Origin: FEN-33 sp963768775
GTDB taxonomy: Archaea > Thermoplasmatota > Thermoplasmata > Methanomassiliicoccales > UBA472
Assembly (NCBI GenBank): GCA_963768775.1
Contig: CAVYIY010000007.1
Span: forward strand, 1 to 64,000
Length of the DNA: 64,000 bases
Reading direction: 5' to 3'
Under the pieces are notes generated by a model. That model was given only the letters and a program-made list of their open reading frames with translations, did no database searches and was not told the DNA's origin. Positions 35,537-43,967 of this stretch are shown piece by piece (positions within the stretch are counted from its first letter, which is position 1; every line of letters begins with the position of its first letter). The position numbers were made by a program, and so were the translations under genes.

Positions 35537-36142
35537 ATGTCGACAATCACCGCCTTTGAAGACTATCGCGGCCTCGCCGTCGACAGGCTTTTCCGTTGGA
35601 GAGAGGAGTCGGGGCTAGCAAGCAAGCTCGTCGCCTCCCTCCTGTTCGCGGTGCTCATGGCCATCGCGGCACAGGTCCGCTTGTACCTGCCCTTCACCCC
35701 AGTCCCATTCACCGGCCAGGTCCTAGTGGTCCTGCTGGTCGGCTTCGTATTGGGCCGGTTCGGCACAGTCAGCGTCGGCATGTACCTGGGATTGGGGGCA
35801 AGCTTCGGCTGGTTCAGCGGGCAGATCGGATTCGCAGCCCTTTCCGGGGTCACGGCCGGATACCTTCTAGGTTTCGTGCTAGCCGCGGCATTGATCGGCG
35901 AGATGGTGCACCGTGGCAGATGCTGTACCGCGCCAAGGATTGCCTTGACGATGAGCGCCGGCGCAGCGATAATCCTCCTTTCCGGTTCGGTTTGGCTGGC
36001 CTTCCTCTTGCACCTTGACATGACCCAAGCCCTGCTGCTTGGGGCATTGCCGTTCGTGGCAGTGGATGCGATGAAGGTAATGATGGCAGCCTCGGCTGCC
36101 TACCTGATTGCGCCTCATCGCGCCCGGCCTAGTCAGAGTTAA
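35537..36142 (+). CDS. bioY: biotin transporter BioY (S component)
   Basis: The 201-residue membrane protein has about six hydrophobic helices. Its BioY signatures are AAQVRLYLPFTPVPFTGQVLVVLL, GMYLGLGASFGWFSGQIGF and AGYLLGFVLAAALIG. The C-terminal LPFVAVDAMKVMMAA is the DxxK motif of BioY. It takes up biotin alone or with an energy-coupling-factor module, not encoded nearby. The ATG at 35537 follows the operator/TATA element at the right distance for a leaderless mRNA. Confidence 0.93.
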   Translation: MSTITAFEDYRGLAVDRLFRWREESGLASKLVASLLFAVLMAIAAQVRLYLPFTPVPFTGQVLVVLLVGFVLGRFGTVSVGMYLGLGASFGWFSGQIGFAALSGVTAGYLLGFVLAAALIGEMVHRGRCCTAPRIALTMSAGAAIILLSGSVWLAFLLHLDMTQALLLGALPFVAVDAMKVMMAASAAYLIAPHRARPSQS

Positions 36143-36170
36143 ATGGGGGCATTCGCTTACCAATGCCGAT

Positions 36171-36368
36171 ATGCCAGAACAGCTCCCGGACCATACTCAC
36201 TGCGCGATGTGCGACGCGGCCGTGCCAGTGGACCAGAAGTTCTGCTCCGAGACCTGTGAGAGCGAGTACAACGAAGCGTCCAAGAGGAGCAGGCGCCGCA
36301 ACAGCATTTTCATCGTCATCGTGATAGCGCTGACGATAGTGGTAGGCCTGCTTTCCGTTCTGCTGTGA
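36171..36368 (+). CDS. small zinc-ribbon membrane protein, DUF2116-like
   Basis: The 65-residue product has HCAMCDAAVPVDQKFCSETCE, a treble-clef-like zinc ribbon, a basic linker (KRSRRRNS) and one C-terminal helix (IFIVIVIALTIVVGLLSVLL). Such proteins are common in Thermoplasmata and methanogens, with unknown function. It is 28 bases after bioY. Confidence 0.8.
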   Translation: MPEQLPDHTHCAMCDAAVPVDQKFCSETCESEYNEASKRSRRRNSIFIVIVIALTIVVGLLSVLL

Positions 36369-36375
36369 GAACTCG

Positions 36376-36391
36376 GCTTCCCCCGGGAAGC
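36376..36391 (+). terminator. hairpin after the zinc-ribbon gene
   Basis: GCTTCCC (36376-36382), CC, GGGAAGC (36385-36391) forms a perfect 7-base stem 7 bases beyond the stop at 36368. No T-run follows at once, but the sequence becomes very AT-rich from 36408. Confidence 0.4.
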
Positions 36392-36731
36392 TGGGCCATA
36401 CTCATCCAGATTAATAATTTTTAGATTCAATTAAATTCAAATTGCACCGAGCCTTCGAACGGTGAAACCTTTTACTTCTTACTTCACTAAACTAAAATGC
36501 ACTCTTTGACATTTTTCGGAGGCACCTTTTCTTCTTTCTATCTAAAAGATGCGGTGAGGTTCGAACTATGAATGATGCTAATTCCACAACGAATCCTCAC
36601 GGATAGGGGCTGGATGCCATGACCTGCACACTCCCCATTCTGACCGCATGACGTTGGCATTAGTAGCAAACGGCCGCTGTGGCGTTGGGCAACACTCTAG
36701 TAGTCATATTCCTAGGAACTACGGGATCAAT
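36392..36731. other. AT-rich intergenic region
   Basis: The stretch is much richer in A and T than its neighbours, with an imperfect CAATT..AATTG repeat at about 36429-36445. An 11-codon ORF at 36568 looks like chance. No conserved gene or RNA is recognised. The base composition suggests inserted or fast-changing DNA at the edge of the accessory region. Confidence 0.4.
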
Positions 36732-37009
36732 ATGGCAACAACAAAGCAAGAGTATTACGATTCAATGAATGCAGAACCTGAGATGAATGCCGATATGGGA
36801 GTTGTTGTGCCGGCAGAAAAGATCAAGGCCTGGAGCCTTTTGATGCCATCTGTGAGGAACTGATTTCCATATTTCCGATCGATCTGCCTGAGAACCTGCA
36901 TGTCGCCGACCTCTCGCTGCTACATCGGTCGCAGGGATTGCCCACTATGCTCATTGCGAGCGCCCTTGCGATGCGGGTGGCGAGGATAACCGAAAGTGAT
37001 CTGCTGTAA
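36732..37009 (+). CDS. small orphan acidic protein (frame-broken)
   Basis: ATG 36732 opens MATTKQEYYDSMNAEPEMN, then DMGVVVPAEKIKAWSL. The frame would stop at 36863, but the other frame continues from the TTTT at 36838-36841 as FDAICEELISIFPIDLPENL, HVADLSLLHRSQGLPTMLIA and SALAMRVARITESDLL, stopping at 37009. Adding one T joins them into about 92 residues. The second half looks like real coding sequence, with an amphipathic helix pattern. No family is recognised. Confidence 0.5.
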
Positions 37010-37146
37010 CCCGGGTTGCTGGCACTGTTCTCGCCTTTTGAGCTACGGAGTAACTATCCGACCAACAATGCTCATATAGGCGACGCTCCCAACACACTGC
37101 CGATATGACTGGGCAATTGATCGCGCCCGGTTTCAAGGTGAACTAC

Positions 37147-37299
37147 ATGAAAGAGAAGACCAAGAAGGAGATCGATAAGGGAATTGCGGACGTTCAGAAA
37201 GGAGTGAGGAGTGGGATCAAGGATATCCAGAAAGGTGCCAGAGATGTCGGAGAGGCAATCGATAAGGAAGTGAAGAAGGTACAGAAGAAATCGAGATAA
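37147..37299 (+). CDS. small Lys-rich helical protein, paralogue of 42776
   Basis: The 50-residue protein is MKEKTKKEIDKGIADVQKGV followed by GIKDIQKGARDVGEAIDKEV and a KKVQKKSR end. It is a single amphipathic helix pattern with an 11-residue-type repeat. The order GARD..., ID-EVK, VQK is shared with the 56-residue protein at 42776. A stress, DNA-binding or membrane-surface role is possible, but no family is certain. An upstream in-frame ATG at 37105 is a less likely start. Confidence 0.6.
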   Translation: MKEKTKKEIDKGIADVQKGVRSGIKDIQKGARDVGEAIDKEVKKVQKKSR

Positions 37300-37478
37300 T
37301 TGCCTGTTAACGCATGGAGCGAGAAGGAACCGGCCTGCATTGGTGGTTCTTAACCCCCGCTCCTCAGGCGATTTCGCTAAAGGAATTCACTTTAGGCACA
37401 TTTATTGCATTATGATATAATGGATGAGGCCATTTTTGTTCGCATTTGCGGTCAGGAGATTCAGGACCGCCAATGCGC

Positions 37479-38951
37479 TCAGGCAATCGGGCCGTAGAGT
37501 CTCGAGATGTCTTCCTTCAACTTGACCAATGATGAGCGCTTCTGGTACGTTTCCTTGGTGAGCTCGGTGCAGCATCGCTCAACGTCATCAAGGTATGCGG
37601 ACTTGACCTTCTTGGCGAAGTCCTTGTCGAAGACCACGGCGTTGCTCTCGAAGTTCAGCCCCAAGCTTCGATTGTCGAAATTGGCACTGCCGACCGACGC
37701 AACCAGATCATCCATGACCAGGACCTTGGCATGGATGAAGCCATCCTGATTGACCTGATGTATTCGTACGTTGCTGCGCAGCATGTCCCCCGCGTTGAAC
37801 AACGATGCCCAATAGATGAACGGGTGATCTGGTTTGGAGGGCATCATCACCCTTACGTCCACTCCGGACTTGGCCGCGGTGACTAAGGCAGCGGTGACCG
37901 CCCCACTCGGGACGAAGTAAGGCGTCTGAATGTAGACATAGAATCTGGCAGTGGTGATCATCTTCACGTATTGCTCCTCGATGTGCCGGGCGACCGTGTC
38001 CGGCCCTCCTGAGACCACCTGCAAACTGGCCTTGCCGCTCCCTGGCTTCGTCGGGGCGTAGTCCTCGACCCTCAACTGATCCTTAGCGGCGAAATTCCAA
38101 TCCATGACCATGCGCTTCTCCACGCTGATGGCGCCGCTGCCGCGGATGCGTACCATGTCATCGCGCCAATGGCCGAGCGGCCCCTCTCCCTGATACTCGA
38201 TGCCAATATTGCAGCCTCCGATGAAAGCGGTGTCCCCATCCGCGACGAAGAGCTTGCGGTGGTTGCGATTGTTGATGCCTAAGTTCAGTTTGGGGATGAG
38301 TGATGGGAAGAAGAGGGCGGTCCTGCCGCCAGCGTCCGTCAGCTCCTTGAAGAAATTCCTGGGAAGCTTGTGGCAACCGGAGGCATCCATGAGGAGCTTC
38401 ACCTCGACGCCTTCCTTGGCCTTCTGCACCAGGGCCTGCCGGAATTCCTTGGCTATGGCGTCGTTGCGAATCATGTAGAACTCCATGTGCACGAAGCGCT
38501 TCGCAGCCTTGATCTCCTCCAGCATGGCCTTGAATATCTGGCTTCCCTCGTTGTAGTATTCCACTTCATTGTCGCTGGTGAGGTAAGATCGATTGGAGGC
38601 GAACAGCATGCGCGCCAAAGATTCATTGGGGCCAAGGCCAGGCTTCGATAGGTCGGAGACGAATATGCTCTCCTTCGTCTTCAGCAGGGCAATGGCCACT
38701 TCTCGGTCCATCTCCGCCTTGCTGCCGAACATCTTCTTCCGACTATAGTCCCGCCCCAGGAACACGTAGAATAGGAGAACGAAGACCAAGGGGAAGCTGA
38801 GACAGGCAAGAACCCATACCAGAACGGCCAGGGGACGCTTCTTCTGGACGAAGATGACGGTGAATATCACCAGGATGGAGAATATGTACAGGATTGTCGT
38901 GATGTAAATGCCCAGTACGGACCAGAGGGCGTCGATCAATCCTAGAGCCAT
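37479..38951 (-). CDS. cls: cardiolipin synthase-like phospholipase D family protein
   Basis: The 490-residue protein has two N-terminal transmembrane helices (YITTILYIFSILVIFTVIFV and LVWVLACLSFPLVFVLLFYV) and two HKD phosphodiesterase motifs. The first is NHRKLFVADGDTAFIGGCN (about residue 230); the second is IHAKVLVMDDLVASVGSANFD (about 410). Length and layout match bacterial ClsA. It would join two phospholipids into cardiolipin-type archaeal lipids. Both HKD motifs are intact. Confidence 0.92.
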   Translation of the reverse strand: MALGLIDALWSVLGIYITTILYIFSILVIFTVIFVQKKRPLAVLVWVLACLSFPLVFVLLFYVFLGRDYSRKKMFGSKAEMDREVAIALLKTKESIFVSDLSKPGLGPNESLARMLFASNRSYLTSDNEVEYYNEGSQIFKAMLEEIKAAKRFVHMEFYMIRNDAIAKEFRQALVQKAKEGVEVKLLMDASGCHKLPRNFFKELTDAGGRTALFFPSLIPKLNLGINNRNHRKLFVADGDTAFIGGCNIGIEYQGEGPLGHWRDDMVRIRGSGAISVEKRMVMDWNFAAKDQLRVEDYAPTKPGSGKASLQVVSGGPDTVARHIEEQYVKMITTARFYVYIQTPYFVPSGAVTAALVTAAKSGVDVRVMMPSKPDHPFIYWASLFNAGDMLRSNVRIHQVNQDGFIHAKVLVMDDLVASVGSANFDNRSLGLNFESNAVVFDKDFAKKVKSAYLDDVERCCTELTKETYQKRSSLVKLKEDISRLYGPIA

Positions 38952-39061
38952 GTGGTTAACAACGCAGGCTGGCGATATATTATGATATCCGGAGATGAGC
39001 GACCTACATTGTGCAAGGAACGCGTCCTACTGATTTGATGTCCATCCAATTTCTGGACAGT

Positions 39062-39496
39062 CTAGCGTTGGAACCAGGCCCTGGTCTTCTTCGATTGCAC
39101 CGTTAGCAATACATAAATGGCGATTCCAAGCCAGGCCATAGCAATAAGCAAGGCCACCCCCTGGTTGATATTTGTATCCAATTGGCTCGTATTCAAATTG
39201 AGCAGGGCAAGCAGGGCGACCACGAAGTTGATCAGCGATATGATGACCAGGTATGACCAGATAGGGCGCCACCCAATCAGGCAGCCTAGACCGAGAATGA
39301 AGTTGGCGATGGCGATGACAACGGCAGTCAGCACCAATGGTCCCGAGTGGAATGTCTGACCTGAAAGGTTGATGAGGTTGCCCAAGCCCAAAACATCAAG
39401 GGCAGGAAATAGATAGATTAGGCCTGCCAGGATGGAGAGTATACCGATGATGGTAACACGCAATGGTCTCTTCCTTATTGCTTCGACTTCCACCAT
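39062..39496 (-). CDS. small four-helix membrane protein
   Basis: The 144-residue protein has a basic N-terminus (IRKRPLRVT) and four predicted membrane helices: IIGILSILAGLIYLFPAL, LVLTAVVIAIANFILGLGCL, SYLVIISLINFVVALLALL and GVALLIAMAWLGIAIYVLL. It resembles small DUF2127-type envelope proteins of archaea and bacteria, but I cannot fix the family. It is flanked by cls on the same strand. Confidence 0.65.
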   Translation of the reverse strand: MVEVEAIRKRPLRVTIIGILSILAGLIYLFPALDVLGLGNLINLSGQTFHSGPLVLTAVVIAIANFILGLGCLIGWRPIWSYLVIISLINFVVALLALLNLNTSQLDTNINQGVALLIAMAWLGIAIYVLLTVQSKKTRAWFQR

Positions 39497-39637
39497 TTAA
39501 TAAAAATCAACGGAGCCGCCATTACATTAGTCTATTGCTGAAACCGATGGTTTGCGTTCAGTCGGTCAAAGCGATGCCAAGCCGTCAGGGAATAAGGTTA
39601 TAAATGCGTCGCTCCGGTAATCTGAGCAGGTGTAAAA

Positions 39638-39781
39638 ATGGCGATAACAATGAACTGGGGGGCCATCGGACTCGGCTCAGTGGTGGCATTTGTCATAGGC
39701 TGGCTGATATTTGGTCTGCTCGGTGCAGTTGTTTTGGCGGTCGTGGTACTGCTCTTGATGGGAATTCTGAAGGTCAAATAA
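39638..39781 (+). CDS. 47-residue hydrophobic membrane protein
   Basis: The product reads MAITMNWGAIGLGSVVAFVI, then GWLIFGLLGAVVLAVVVLLL and MGILKVK: two closely spaced hydrophobic helices with Gly-rich packing. A clear TATA box TTATAAAT at 39598-39605 lies 33 bases before the ATG, and a purine-rich GAGCAGGTG precedes it. The reading frame is too short for most ORF filters, but promoter and start site support it. Function unknown. Confidence 0.6.
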   Translation: MAITMNWGAIGLGSVVAFVIGWLIFGLLGAVVLAVVVLLLMGILKVK

Positions 39782-39932
39782 GATACGCAAGGTGGGCTAG
39801 AAAATCGGAAAGAGTTCCCTTCGACGCGGCCGAATCATCGAGGAGGCTGAGCATAGGTGCATCGATCAGTCTGGCTTCAAAGAAAAAGAAGCGAAGCAGA
39901 ACCGATGAAGACTTTACCATCGGCCTCTCTGA

Positions 39933-41069
39933 ATGTTAAGAGTGAGAATGATAGAACCCGATGAGATCCGGATGGACATCAGTTCGCCTGAGGGATTCGA
40001 ATCCGAGGTCAGAGCGGAGATCGCTCACGAGGACCGGTTGTTGCAACGGGTCAACCAGTCTCATCGGGGCTACATCAGAAGCTATCTCGTGGCCGCAGTC
40101 CTCCTGACGCTGGTCGTTCTGATCATCTTTGCCAAGCCCGAGGAGATCTTGGTCTGGCTTATCGCGGCGTTCATACTCTATTCCTTTAACTTCATCATCT
40201 TGTTCTTGCCCACCACGCGAAAGGAAAAAGACCCTGATGCCCGCCGCCGCTCCTTTCATGTCAGGGATGTGCTCTTGCCGGCTCTGATGCTACTGAGGCA
40301 AAAGAGGAGACTTGCAATCGAAATCGGGATAACCATATTCCTTGGAGGCATGGCCCCACTGGCGGCGAGCTTCATCATCATCTTCGGCATTGGCCTATTC
40401 TTTGCGTTATACTTCGGCTTTATCACTGGAGCACTCGATCCGGAAATCGCCCAAGACATCGTCGTCCAGATCGTTTTCATCATCTTCTTCTTCATCATGA
40501 TGTTGATCCTGGAGCCCCATTCTCAAGGCTTCAGTCGCATAGCAAGTTCCTTCGGGGTGAAAATCAGAGCTGCGCAGATAAAGAGCCGATCAGCTTTCGC
40601 GGCAATCATGGCTCTGTCTGGCATCGTCATCGCAATTGTGGCGATATTGTTCATCGGGGCAATGCTACTAACAGGCGGGATGCTCAACCAGCTGTTCACC
40701 GCCGAAGGGGACTTGAGGAACGTTTTCTTCTTCGCGCTCTTGATCGGAATCCAGATTATGGTGATGCGGCACTTCCAGGCAGTATCCAGCAGACGGATGG
40801 CTCGGGTCATGCTCAAGGAAAGGCTGGATACGCTGAAGAATGATGTCCTTCAGCCGTTGGAGGTCATGATCGCCCGGGTCAGGGATCGAGCTTTGGATGA
40901 GAAGGACAATGATAGGATGGATGAATTGAAAAGGCTCTTCTTCTCCATCGCGACTTATGACGTTTTCGAGCTCAATTTCTATGGGTACTCACCCATCTAT
41001 GTCGTTGGACCGAAGGTGAAGTACATCCTCGACCCGAAGGTAATCCCATATCTCGGGATGTTCGAATAG
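39933..41069 (+). CDS. multi-helix membrane protein, function unknown
   Basis: The product (about 378 residues; ATG at 39948 is an alternative start) has a charged N-terminus and about seven helices, including YLVAAVLLTLVVLIIFA, LIAAFILYSFNFIILFL, MAPLAASFIIIFGIGLFFAL, IVVQIVFIIFFFIMMLIL and AIMALSGIVIAIVAILFIGA. A soluble helical tail follows (RMARVMLKERLDTLKNDVLQ). The tail could be a signalling or dimerisation part. No family is recognised. Confidence 0.7.
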   Translation: MLRVRMIEPDEIRMDISSPEGFESEVRAEIAHEDRLLQRVNQSHRGYIRSYLVAAVLLTLVVLIIFAKPEEILVWLIAAFILYSFNFIILFLPTTRKEKDPDARRRSFHVRDVLLPALMLLRQKRRLAIEIGITIFLGGMAPLAASFIIIFGIGLFFALYFGFITGALDPEIAQDIVVQIVFIIFFFIMMLILEPHSQGFSRIASSFGVKIRAAQIKSRSAFAAIMALSGIVIAIVAILFIGAMLLTGGMLNQLFTAEGDLRNVFFFALLIGIQIMVMRHFQAVSSRRMARVMLKERLDTLKNDVLQPLEVMIARVRDRALDEKDNDRMDELKRLFFSIATYDVFELNFYGYSPIYVVGPKVKYILDPKVIPYLGMFE

Positions 41070-41167
41070 AGAGCATGATTCGTCGGCGAAGGGGAAAGTC
41101 GAAGTGGGTACCAAATCTACGGCAGTAACTCCCTTCCCGATAACCTGTGATTGGGGGGAGAGTCCTG

Positions 41168-42502
41168 TCACCCGTTGTCCGGGTCATCAGAGCCAACCCT
41201 GATCCTGGAGAACATGATATTGTTCATCACGGCCTGCTTCATCAGCTCCGGTCCGATGCCGATCTCCTTGAGCAAGCACAGCTCCAGCAGCAGCCTGAGC
41301 CGGGTCGTCGCCAGCAACAGGTCGTTCCCTTCGAGGATCATGCTGTCACCCTCCGAGTGCGTCAGATGGTTCCTGGTCTTGATGACCCGGTAGATGAAGA
41401 GCTTCCTGTCGTCCACGAATTCGTCCATGATTTCGCGCAAGTCGCGATATACCTCCCTCAACCTTTGACCGTGGGAGGGCTCGTTGCTATGCTCCAGCCC
41501 ATCCCGCATCCATTCCCGGTATTGCTGGGGTATACTCGATAGGATGACTGCAAGCCGCTTCGCATGCTCTTCCGGCTCCACCTCGAAGTTGCGGTAGCGA
41601 AGGCGATGGTAGGCCTCGAGCGCCTGCACGTACAAGAGGAAGCGGGTCTCAGCGAAGAGCTCGACGCTTTGCGCGGCGGCGAAGTAGAGGTCGAGGACCT
41701 GGGCCATCGCCTCGTTGGCCGAAAACCACTTGGCGACGATGCTCCCCAAGTCCGTTCTGATGCTGCTCAATGGCAACAGCATGTCCTCGAACTCAAGCGG
41801 GCCCGCGCTTCGGTCATGAGCGAAGGATGGATAGAAGATGTCCACCGTCATGCTCTCGCTATCATCCGCCTCGCCTCCGATGGCACCTCGCACCCCTGCC
41901 TCCTGCACCGGCCGATGCATCAGCAACGCCATCAGATTGCGCAGTTGGCGCACCAGCTCGATTCCCCTGTCGAGACTGACCCCGCCCTCGAGCGCCAGGG
42001 TCAGATGGCAGGAGCCGTCGGTCTCAGAGCCTATGATCAGCTTCCCCATTTGACCGATATCATATACTGGCCCAACCGCGTCTGGCCGAGTAAGGTCGGC
42101 ACATCCCGGATCGCCAAAGCCTGCCCAGTCCGACAGATGCGACATGTCGATGGTGAAACCTCTGAAATCAATCTCCTTCGAGGAGAGATAGTGCCTTCCG
42201 ACCAAGAGGACGTTGGCGCATAGTGAGGAGCAGACAGGTGTGTCTGACTCCCCCGCAACTGCCAGGCGATAGGGGCGTGCCAGCCAGGTGCCGCTCGATC
42301 CGATCATCGTCACCGCTCTTCCGTCCTCAGTTTCACCGAGCACGATCTCGAAGGGCATGGCGCATGTCTCGCTTTCCTTGAGCAGTCCGCTCAGCTTCAG
42401 GATGGCCCCCTTCGATGGGTCGAATGTCATCTCTCCCTTGGTGACATGGTGCGGCGTTGCGGGCGTCCTCCATTTTCCATTGAGAACGAAGATCTCCTTC
42501 AT
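41168..42502 (-). CDS. ApeA-like HEPN defence protein
   Basis: The 444-residue protein has an N-terminal beta-rich domain (MKEIFVLNGKWRTPATPHHV, then GAILKLSGLLKESE) like the ApeA N-terminal domain. A long helical C-terminal domain follows (MAQVLDLYFAAAQSVELFAE, FLLYVQALEAYHRL). It carries the HEPN RNase motif Rx4H as TRNHLTH (about residues 377-382). ApeA is a HEPN-type abortive-infection protein known to protect bacteria against phage. Here it probably cleaves RNA or tRNA upon infection. The trigger and target are unknown. It stands alone at the right edge of the accessory region. Confidence 0.75.
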   Translation of the reverse strand: MKEIFVLNGKWRTPATPHHVTKGEMTFDPSKGAILKLSGLLKESETCAMPFEIVLGETEDGRAVTMIGSSGTWLARPYRLAVAGESDTPVCSSLCANVLLVGRHYLSSKEIDFRGFTIDMSHLSDWAGFGDPGCADLTRPDAVGPVYDIGQMGKLIIGSETDGSCHLTLALEGGVSLDRGIELVRQLRNLMALLMHRPVQEAGVRGAIGGEADDSESMTVDIFYPSFAHDRSAGPLEFEDMLLPLSSIRTDLGSIVAKWFSANEAMAQVLDLYFAAAQSVELFAETRFLLYVQALEAYHRLRYRNFEVEPEEHAKRLAVILSSIPQQYREWMRDGLEHSNEPSHGQRLREVYRDLREIMDEFVDDRKLFIYRVIKTRNHLTHSEGDSMILEGNDLLLATTRLRLLLELCLLKEIGIGPELMKQAVMNNIMFSRIRVGSDDPDNG

Positions 42503-42775
42503 GTTGAATCATCCGATCGAGCTAATCAACGAAGGGGAGAGCATAGCTATAACATACTTCTCGTGAGGCGTTCACTTCGTCAATGATCCTTCTAGTGCTT
42601 TGATTGAAGGCATCTCATGAAGAGAGCGTCGCTATTGATCTGGATGGTCCCTACGAAGCACGAATGCCGCATGATATATATTCGTCTGGATAGCCAACCT
42701 CAAATAGTCGCTAATCTAAACTGACTTTGGGATGAACGAAACAATGGATCGACGCCCAATCTTCGAGGTGAATGC

Positions 42776-42946
42776 ATGAAAAAGAAATCCAAGAGCGACG
42801 TTGGCAAAGAAATCAAGGATGAGCACTTCGTGAAGGGAGCCAGAGACGGGGTCAAGTCTATTAGGAACAAGGAAATGCATGTTGGAAAGGACATCGATAT
42901 GGAAGTGAAGAGAGATCAAAGGAAGGTACAAAAGGGAATACAATAG
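42776..42946 (+). CDS. small Lys-rich helical protein, paralogue of 37147
   Basis: The 56-residue product starts MKKKSKSDVGKEIKDEHF, then VKGARDGVKSIRNKEM, and ends MEVKRDQRKVQKGIQ. It shares the GARD, D-x-EVK and VQK pattern with the protein at 37147 and is about one third Lys and Arg. A GATATATAT element at about 42673-42681 may be its promoter. Its length kept it below usual ORF cut-offs. Function unknown. Confidence 0.55.
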   Translation: MKKKSKSDVGKEIKDEHFVKGARDGVKSIRNKEMHVGKDIDMEVKRDQRKVQKGIQ

Positions 42947-43048
42947 TGCCAAGACGACCTTTCTGTTTCATGTTTACCGAGTTCCCTCGGGACGACGGGA
43001 TGGTCAAATTAATAAGGAATCCGTTCAAATGACAGATCGGGTGTGCCG

Positions 43049-43366
43049 ATGAATATCGAGTTTATTCAAAAAGATAGGCAATGGCTCGCGATCTTTCAGG
43101 AACTCGCGAAGGGGGATTTGTCAGTGGAACAATTGGCCAATAGGAACCACATCACCCTGGAGAAGGCCAAGGACGTGCTTTATTCCATGGAACAGAAAGG
43201 AATTGTCGCGTGCAAGAGCGAAGTCTATTCTCTGACCGACGAGGGAAGAAAGCTCGCCCTTGAGCTCAATAAAAGCGTCCATGTCGATGCCGGACCGGTC
43301 AAGGGGACCAAGCGACAGACCGCGAAGGGCGATAGGTTCGCTGGGCATGACTATAAAAGAAGGTGA
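43049..43366 (+). CDS. winged helix-turn-helix DNA-binding protein
   Basis: The 105-residue protein has an HTH (LAKGDLSVEQLANRNHITLEKAKDVL, about residues 20-45) and a wing SLTDEGRKLALEL. It ends in a basic tail (GTKRQTAKGDRFAGHDYKRR). It is probably a small MarR/PadR-like transcription regulator. ATG 43049 is used; an in-frame GTG at 43043 is possible. An AAATTAATAAGG element at about 43006-43017 may be the TATA box. Confidence 0.7.
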   Translation: MNIEFIQKDRQWLAIFQELAKGDLSVEQLANRNHITLEKAKDVLYSMEQKGIVACKSEVYSLTDEGRKLALELNKSVHVDAGPVKGTKRQTAKGDRFAGHDYKRR

Positions 43367-43711
43367 GTCACAGTCTACGATTCGTTAAATCACCTTCGGC
43401 ATTGTCCTTCCCAAAGCATCACCCGCTCTTTCTCGATCAGCACGTCAGAAGATATGTGGGGGGCTCGGATCGAGGACAATAACATCTTCCTTTTCTTATT
43501 GGCGGGATGCGGTGAGATTCAGGCTCTGAGAGATGATCAAATATCATGTTTTTTCTCTTTGGAGACAATATATAAGTTTATATATCGACATCAGGTCAAC
43601 GGTAATAGCTAATCTTTTTCGTTCGCTGTGTTCTAAACGACCCTTCGGGGCTGCAAGGAGCTAGAGAAAGAAAATAGGTCTAGTCTCTCGAAACCGGAGG
43701 TGAAATCAAAC
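43367..43711 (+). promoter_or_regulatory. promoter and long leader of the CxxC-x17-CxxC gene
   Basis: AT-rich TTTATATATCG at 43577-43586 is a strong TATA box. Transcription would start near 43608, giving a leader of about 100 bases, long for an archaeal mRNA. The leader holds CCCTTCGGGG (near 43642-43651), able to form a UUCG tetraloop hairpin, and a strong ribosome site GGAGGTGA at 43696-43703. The part 43367-43566 has no gene that I can see. Confidence 0.5.
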
Positions 43712-43858
43712 ATGTATAACAGTGTTCCAAGGGAAATGCACAAGACCGTCTGCAACGATTGCCAGAAGGATTGTGAGGTCCCGTTCAAGCCCACAGAGGG
43801 GCGCCCAGTGTATTGCCGTGAGTGCTTTACCAAGCACAGGCCGGAAAGGCGCTACTAG
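43712..43858 (+). CDS. CxxC-x17-CxxC zinc-ribbon protein
   Basis: The 48-residue protein carries CNDCQKDCEVPFKPTEGRP followed by VYCRECF. The two CxxC pairs are exactly 17 residues apart, defining a small zinc domain found alone or fused to RNA-related proteins. The basic end KHRPERRY could touch nucleic acid. It has its own TATA box, long leader, strong ribosome site and terminator, a complete single-gene unit suggesting high or regulated expression. Confidence 0.78.
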   Translation: MYNSVPREMHKTVCNDCQKDCEVPFKPTEGRPVYCRECFTKHRPERRY

Positions 43859-43864
43859 TTCTGC

Positions 43865-43897
43865 CTGCGCCTATGGCGCAGTCAGTTTTCTTTTTTT
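43865..43897 (+). terminator. hairpin plus T-run after the CxxC gene
   Basis: CTGCGCC (43865-43871), TAT, GGCGCAG (43875-43881) is a perfect 7-base stem, followed by TTTTCTTTTTTT (43886-43897). It resembles a strong intrinsic terminator, 6 bases past the stop. Confidence 0.7.
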
Positions 43898-43967
43898 GCA
43901 AAACCAAGTAACAATAGGATAAATCTCGCTTTTTCATTTGAGAGTTCCAATATGATTTGCCAATGCC

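Noticed and set aside
36171..36368. Zinc-ribbon protein considered as an E3 for the ubiquitin-like cassette
   Set aside because: The Cys pattern is a short DUF2116-type ribbon on a membrane tail, not a RING; it is also 12 kb away. The zinc ribbons at 12967 and 43712 were rejected for the same reason.
36568..36606. Twelve-codon ORF in the AT-rich region
   Set aside because: Too short, with no ribosome site or homologue.
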